Part shown: positions 62,328 through 64,000 of the stretch, piece by piece | Position numbering within the stretch: the stretch's first letter is position 1 | Layout of the letters: every line of letters starts with the position of its first letter | Source of the DNA: Pseudomonas sp. dw_358 | GTDB lineage: Bacteria > Pseudomonadota > Gammaproteobacteria > Pseudomonadales > Pseudomonadaceae | Length of the DNA stretch: 64,000 nucleotides | Direction: 5' to 3' | Assembly (NCBI RefSeq): GCF_018449655.1 | Contig: NZ_JAAVUX010000022.1 | Span: forward strand, 30,666 to 94,665 | Notes under the pieces: model-generated | Seen by the model: the letters and a program-made list of their open reading frames with translations, nothing else | What the model was told of the DNA's origin: nothing | Databases searched by the model: none | Program-made: the position numbers and the translations under genes

Positions 62328-63368
62328 TTGGACAGCGAAAAACACAAGAAGGGCTTGAGCGACGTTGCCGACCTGGCCGGGGTCAGCCTCAGCACCGTCG
62401 ATCGAGTCATCAATGAACGGGGCAGTGTGTCGGATGTGAAGCGGCGCAAGGTTCTCAGCGCCGCACGGGCGCTGGGGCTCAAGCGCTTGCTGCCGTCCCC
62501 GGTACACGGCCTGCTGCGCTTTGACGTGCTGCTGGTGGAGAGCCACACCGACCACTACCAGCGCATGACCTATGCCTTTCAACGGCTGGCGCGGCTGTTC
62601 AAATCGCGCCTGGTGCTGCAATTGCAGACCTGGCACGATCGCCAGCCCGAAGCGCTGTTGGACTTCATCAACCGCCCGCGCACCCCGCGCCAGGGCCTGA
62701 TCGTGGTCGCTCACGACACTCCGCAGATCCGTCAGGCACTGCAAGCCCAGATCGCTCAGGGCGTGCCAGTGGTGCTCCTGACCAGCAGCCTGTCGGGACT
62801 CGAAGGGGCGACCTTCATCGGCGTCGACAACTACATGGCCGGGCGCTGCGCCGCACGCTTGCTTTGCCAATGGCTGAGCACTGAAAGTGGCCGAGTGCTG
62901 TTGCTGACCAACTCCCTGCTGTATCACGCCCACCAGCAGCGGGTCGCCGGTTTCATGGAAGTGCTGCGCGAGCGCGCGCCGCAACTCAAAGTCAGTGCGC
63001 CGGTGGAGTGCTTCGACGACGACACCCACACGGCCATTGCCGTGCACAACGCCTTGGCCGGCGGCAAGCCGGTGGATGCTATCTACAACAGCGGCAGCGG
63101 CTCCCTGGGCATCCGCCAGGCGCTGCTGGCTCAGGCCATCCGCCCGGTGTGGATCAGCCATGAAGCCAGTGCGCAGCATGCCGAGCTGCTGCGCGAGGGC
63201 CTGCTTTCGCTGGTCCTTGACCAGGACCCCGAGGGGCAGGCACAGGCGGCGATCCAGCATTTGCTGTATCGCAACGGCGACATCGACCAACCGCCCCAGT
63301 TGCTGCCGCAATTACGCATCATCATCGACGAGAATCTGCCGCAGGCTGAACCGTTACACGAGGCATGA
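62328..63368 (+). CDS. second LacI-family regulator
   Basis: A 346-residue LacI-type regulator divergent from the first. The helix-turn-helix LSDVADLAGVSLSTVDRVIN has the STVDRVINERG variant seen in regulators of inositol or other cyclic polyols (IolR-like branch), followed by a Peripla_BP_4-type ligand domain (RQGLIVVAHDTPQIRQALQA, GATFIGVDNYMAGRCAARLL, DAIYNSGSGSLG). No in-frame ATG fits; the start is a TTG at 62328 with GGACGAG about 5 bp upstream. Its target is not apparent: no similar operator was seen in its own upstream gap. Confidence 0.85.
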   Translation: MDSEKHKKGLSDVADLAGVSLSTVDRVINERGSVSDVKRRKVLSAARALGLKRLLPSPVHGLLRFDVLLVESHTDHYQRMTYAFQRLARLFKSRLVLQLQTWHDRQPEALLDFINRPRTPRQGLIVVAHDTPQIRQALQAQIAQGVPVVLLTSSLSGLEGATFIGVDNYMAGRCAARLLCQWLSTESGRVLLLTNSLLYHAHQQRVAGFMEVLRERAPQLKVSAPVECFDDDTHTAIAVHNALAGGKPVDAIYNSGSGSLGIRQALLAQAIRPVWISHEASAQHAELLREGLLSLVLDQDPEGQAQAAIQHLLYRNGDIDQPPQLLPQLRIIIDENLPQAEPLHEA

Positions 63369-64000
63369 GCCGGGTCTTTTTCCCATAGATTCGGGCCTGT
63401 CAATACCCGGTCCTGGTTATAACGGCAAGCTGTCAAAGGCGGCTGGTCAAAAAACGTTCATATGACTCAAGGGCTTGATCCACAAGGGCTGGAGCGTTTT
63501 ATCCACAGACATACTCAAGGATTTCGTGGACAACCTTGCCGGGGTAACAGATTGCGATTTTGGCTGCAAGGGGTGAGTTAAGGGGAAGCGAAGAGTTGGC
63601 TTTTGCTTGGCTTTTGATCGTGATGGTCCGTGCCCTCAGCAGGCCGACTGGAGCAGCGCGGGAGTGGGGGGCGAGGCAGGAAGCCGTGCTGGCGCTGTAG
63701 GCCCTGGATGGCCGTACAGCGCGACCCCCACGGAGCGATGCGCAAGGCGAGAACCCGTAGCGGAGCGTAGGCCAATGCGGGTGAGTCATACCCTTCAGCC
63801 ACCATGGAGATGCCGGATAAGCCAGCAGATTTCAGTAGCAACTCTGAGATCGTCATGGCGACCCGAATTCAAGTGAGCTAATCCGTTTTACGCAGAGGTG
63901 CAGACTCACCTTTTCGCCCTTACGGCGACTCCCTTTTGGAAAGGCCCAAAAGGAAGCAAAAGGCCTCCGCACCCGCATTGGCCCTACGCTTCGCTATGGG
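63369..64000. other. 632 bp without a convincing gene
   Basis: Several overlapping frames exist but none has family character or a good ribosome site. The stretch has one exact DnaA-type box TTATCCACA (63499-63507). From about 63650 it looks like an interspersed Pseudomonas repeat whose antisense reading (SPALAYAPLRVLALRI) is a frequent spurious protein in databases. Confidence 0.6.
63754..64000. repeat. inverted repeat arms of an interspersed element
   Basis: The left arm 63754-63783 (beginning CCCGTAGCGGAGCGTAGG) matches the reverse complement of the right arm 63970-64000 (CACCCGCATTGGCCCTACGC...) with two mismatches and one single-base gap. About 186 bp lie between. The right copy touches the window edge and probably continues. 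Confidence 0.75.

Noticed and set aside
63499..63507. Exact DnaA box TTATCCACA as a possible replication origin
   Set aside because: Only one exact box, no AT-rich unwinding region and no dnaA/dnaN/rpmH genes nearby.
63499..63856. Overlapping minus-strand frames with SPALAYAPLRVLALRI
   Set aside because: This reading recurs as a spurious protein across pseudomonad genomes and derives from an interspersed repeat; no ribosome site or family domain.

Overview
The window looks like chromosome from a yellow-pigmented Pseudomonas or a close relative. It is GC-rich with dense gene packing and many 4-bp ATGA stop/start overlaps. The coding style and gene content are pseudomonad: a BdlA-like chemoreceptor, piu/pir-type iron uptake, pcaIJ, DUF4946, REP elements and many LysR/AraC/GlxA regulators. 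No rRNA, tRNA, CRISPR array or intact insertion sequence was seen. Assignments rest on reading motifs and recognising families; no database search was possible.

Layout. 1-3.6 kb: one end of a zeaxanthin-glucoside carotenoid cluster (crtY cut by the edge, crtX, idi type 2) with crtE divergent. 3.7-7.5 kb: an exported protein, a membrane diguanylate cyclase and a divergent soluble PAS-PAS chemoreceptor of BdlA type. 7.6-9.5 kb: GlxA and LysR regulators. 9.6-21.0 kb: an all-leftward block running from a double-DNA-binding response regulator, a single-domain response regulator and a 1731-residue pseudokinase/ATPase/GAF/histidine kinase through AraC and LysR regulators to three small-molecule enzymes (membrane-anchored ABM monooxygenase, YtcJ-type amidohydrolase, YcaC-type hydrolase). 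A pirin gene is divergent from it. 22.1-31.8 kb: an alpha-type (CS1/CFA-I-like) chaperone-usher pilus locus and a BvgAS/EvgAS-type two-component system. Two promoters in this locus share the same box and -10 layout, which suggests both obey the same regulator.

31.9-47 kb: mostly single genes (topoisomerase IB, MCP, hydrolase behind a possible Thr attenuator, Gfo/Idh/MocA oxidoreductase, DUF1275 protein, AmiC-type amidase behind a Zur-like palindrome, phosphatase, AraC/GlxA regulator, MscS channel, amidase, second diguanylate cyclase, DUF427). 47.2-52.3 kb: a TonB-dependent siderophore receptor with a Sel1-repeat partner and a divergent QseB/PmrA-type two-component system. 52.3-55.5 kb: an MFS transporter and pcaIJ, with pcaIJ bracketed by REP pairs. 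55.6-63.4 kb: a catabolic gene set (enolase-superfamily dehydratase, ACS-type transporter, Tat-exported Yellow-like protein, Tat-exported amidohydrolase) under a clear LacI-type operator, then two divergent LacI-family regulators. 63.4-64.0 kb: no convincing gene; two inverted copies of an interspersed repeat.

The strongest new leads are the paired pilus promoters, the leader-peptide attenuator upstream of a lone hydrolase, the pseudokinase-headed signalling and enzyme block with an AraC-style operator, and the LacI-controlled Yellow-protein operon.
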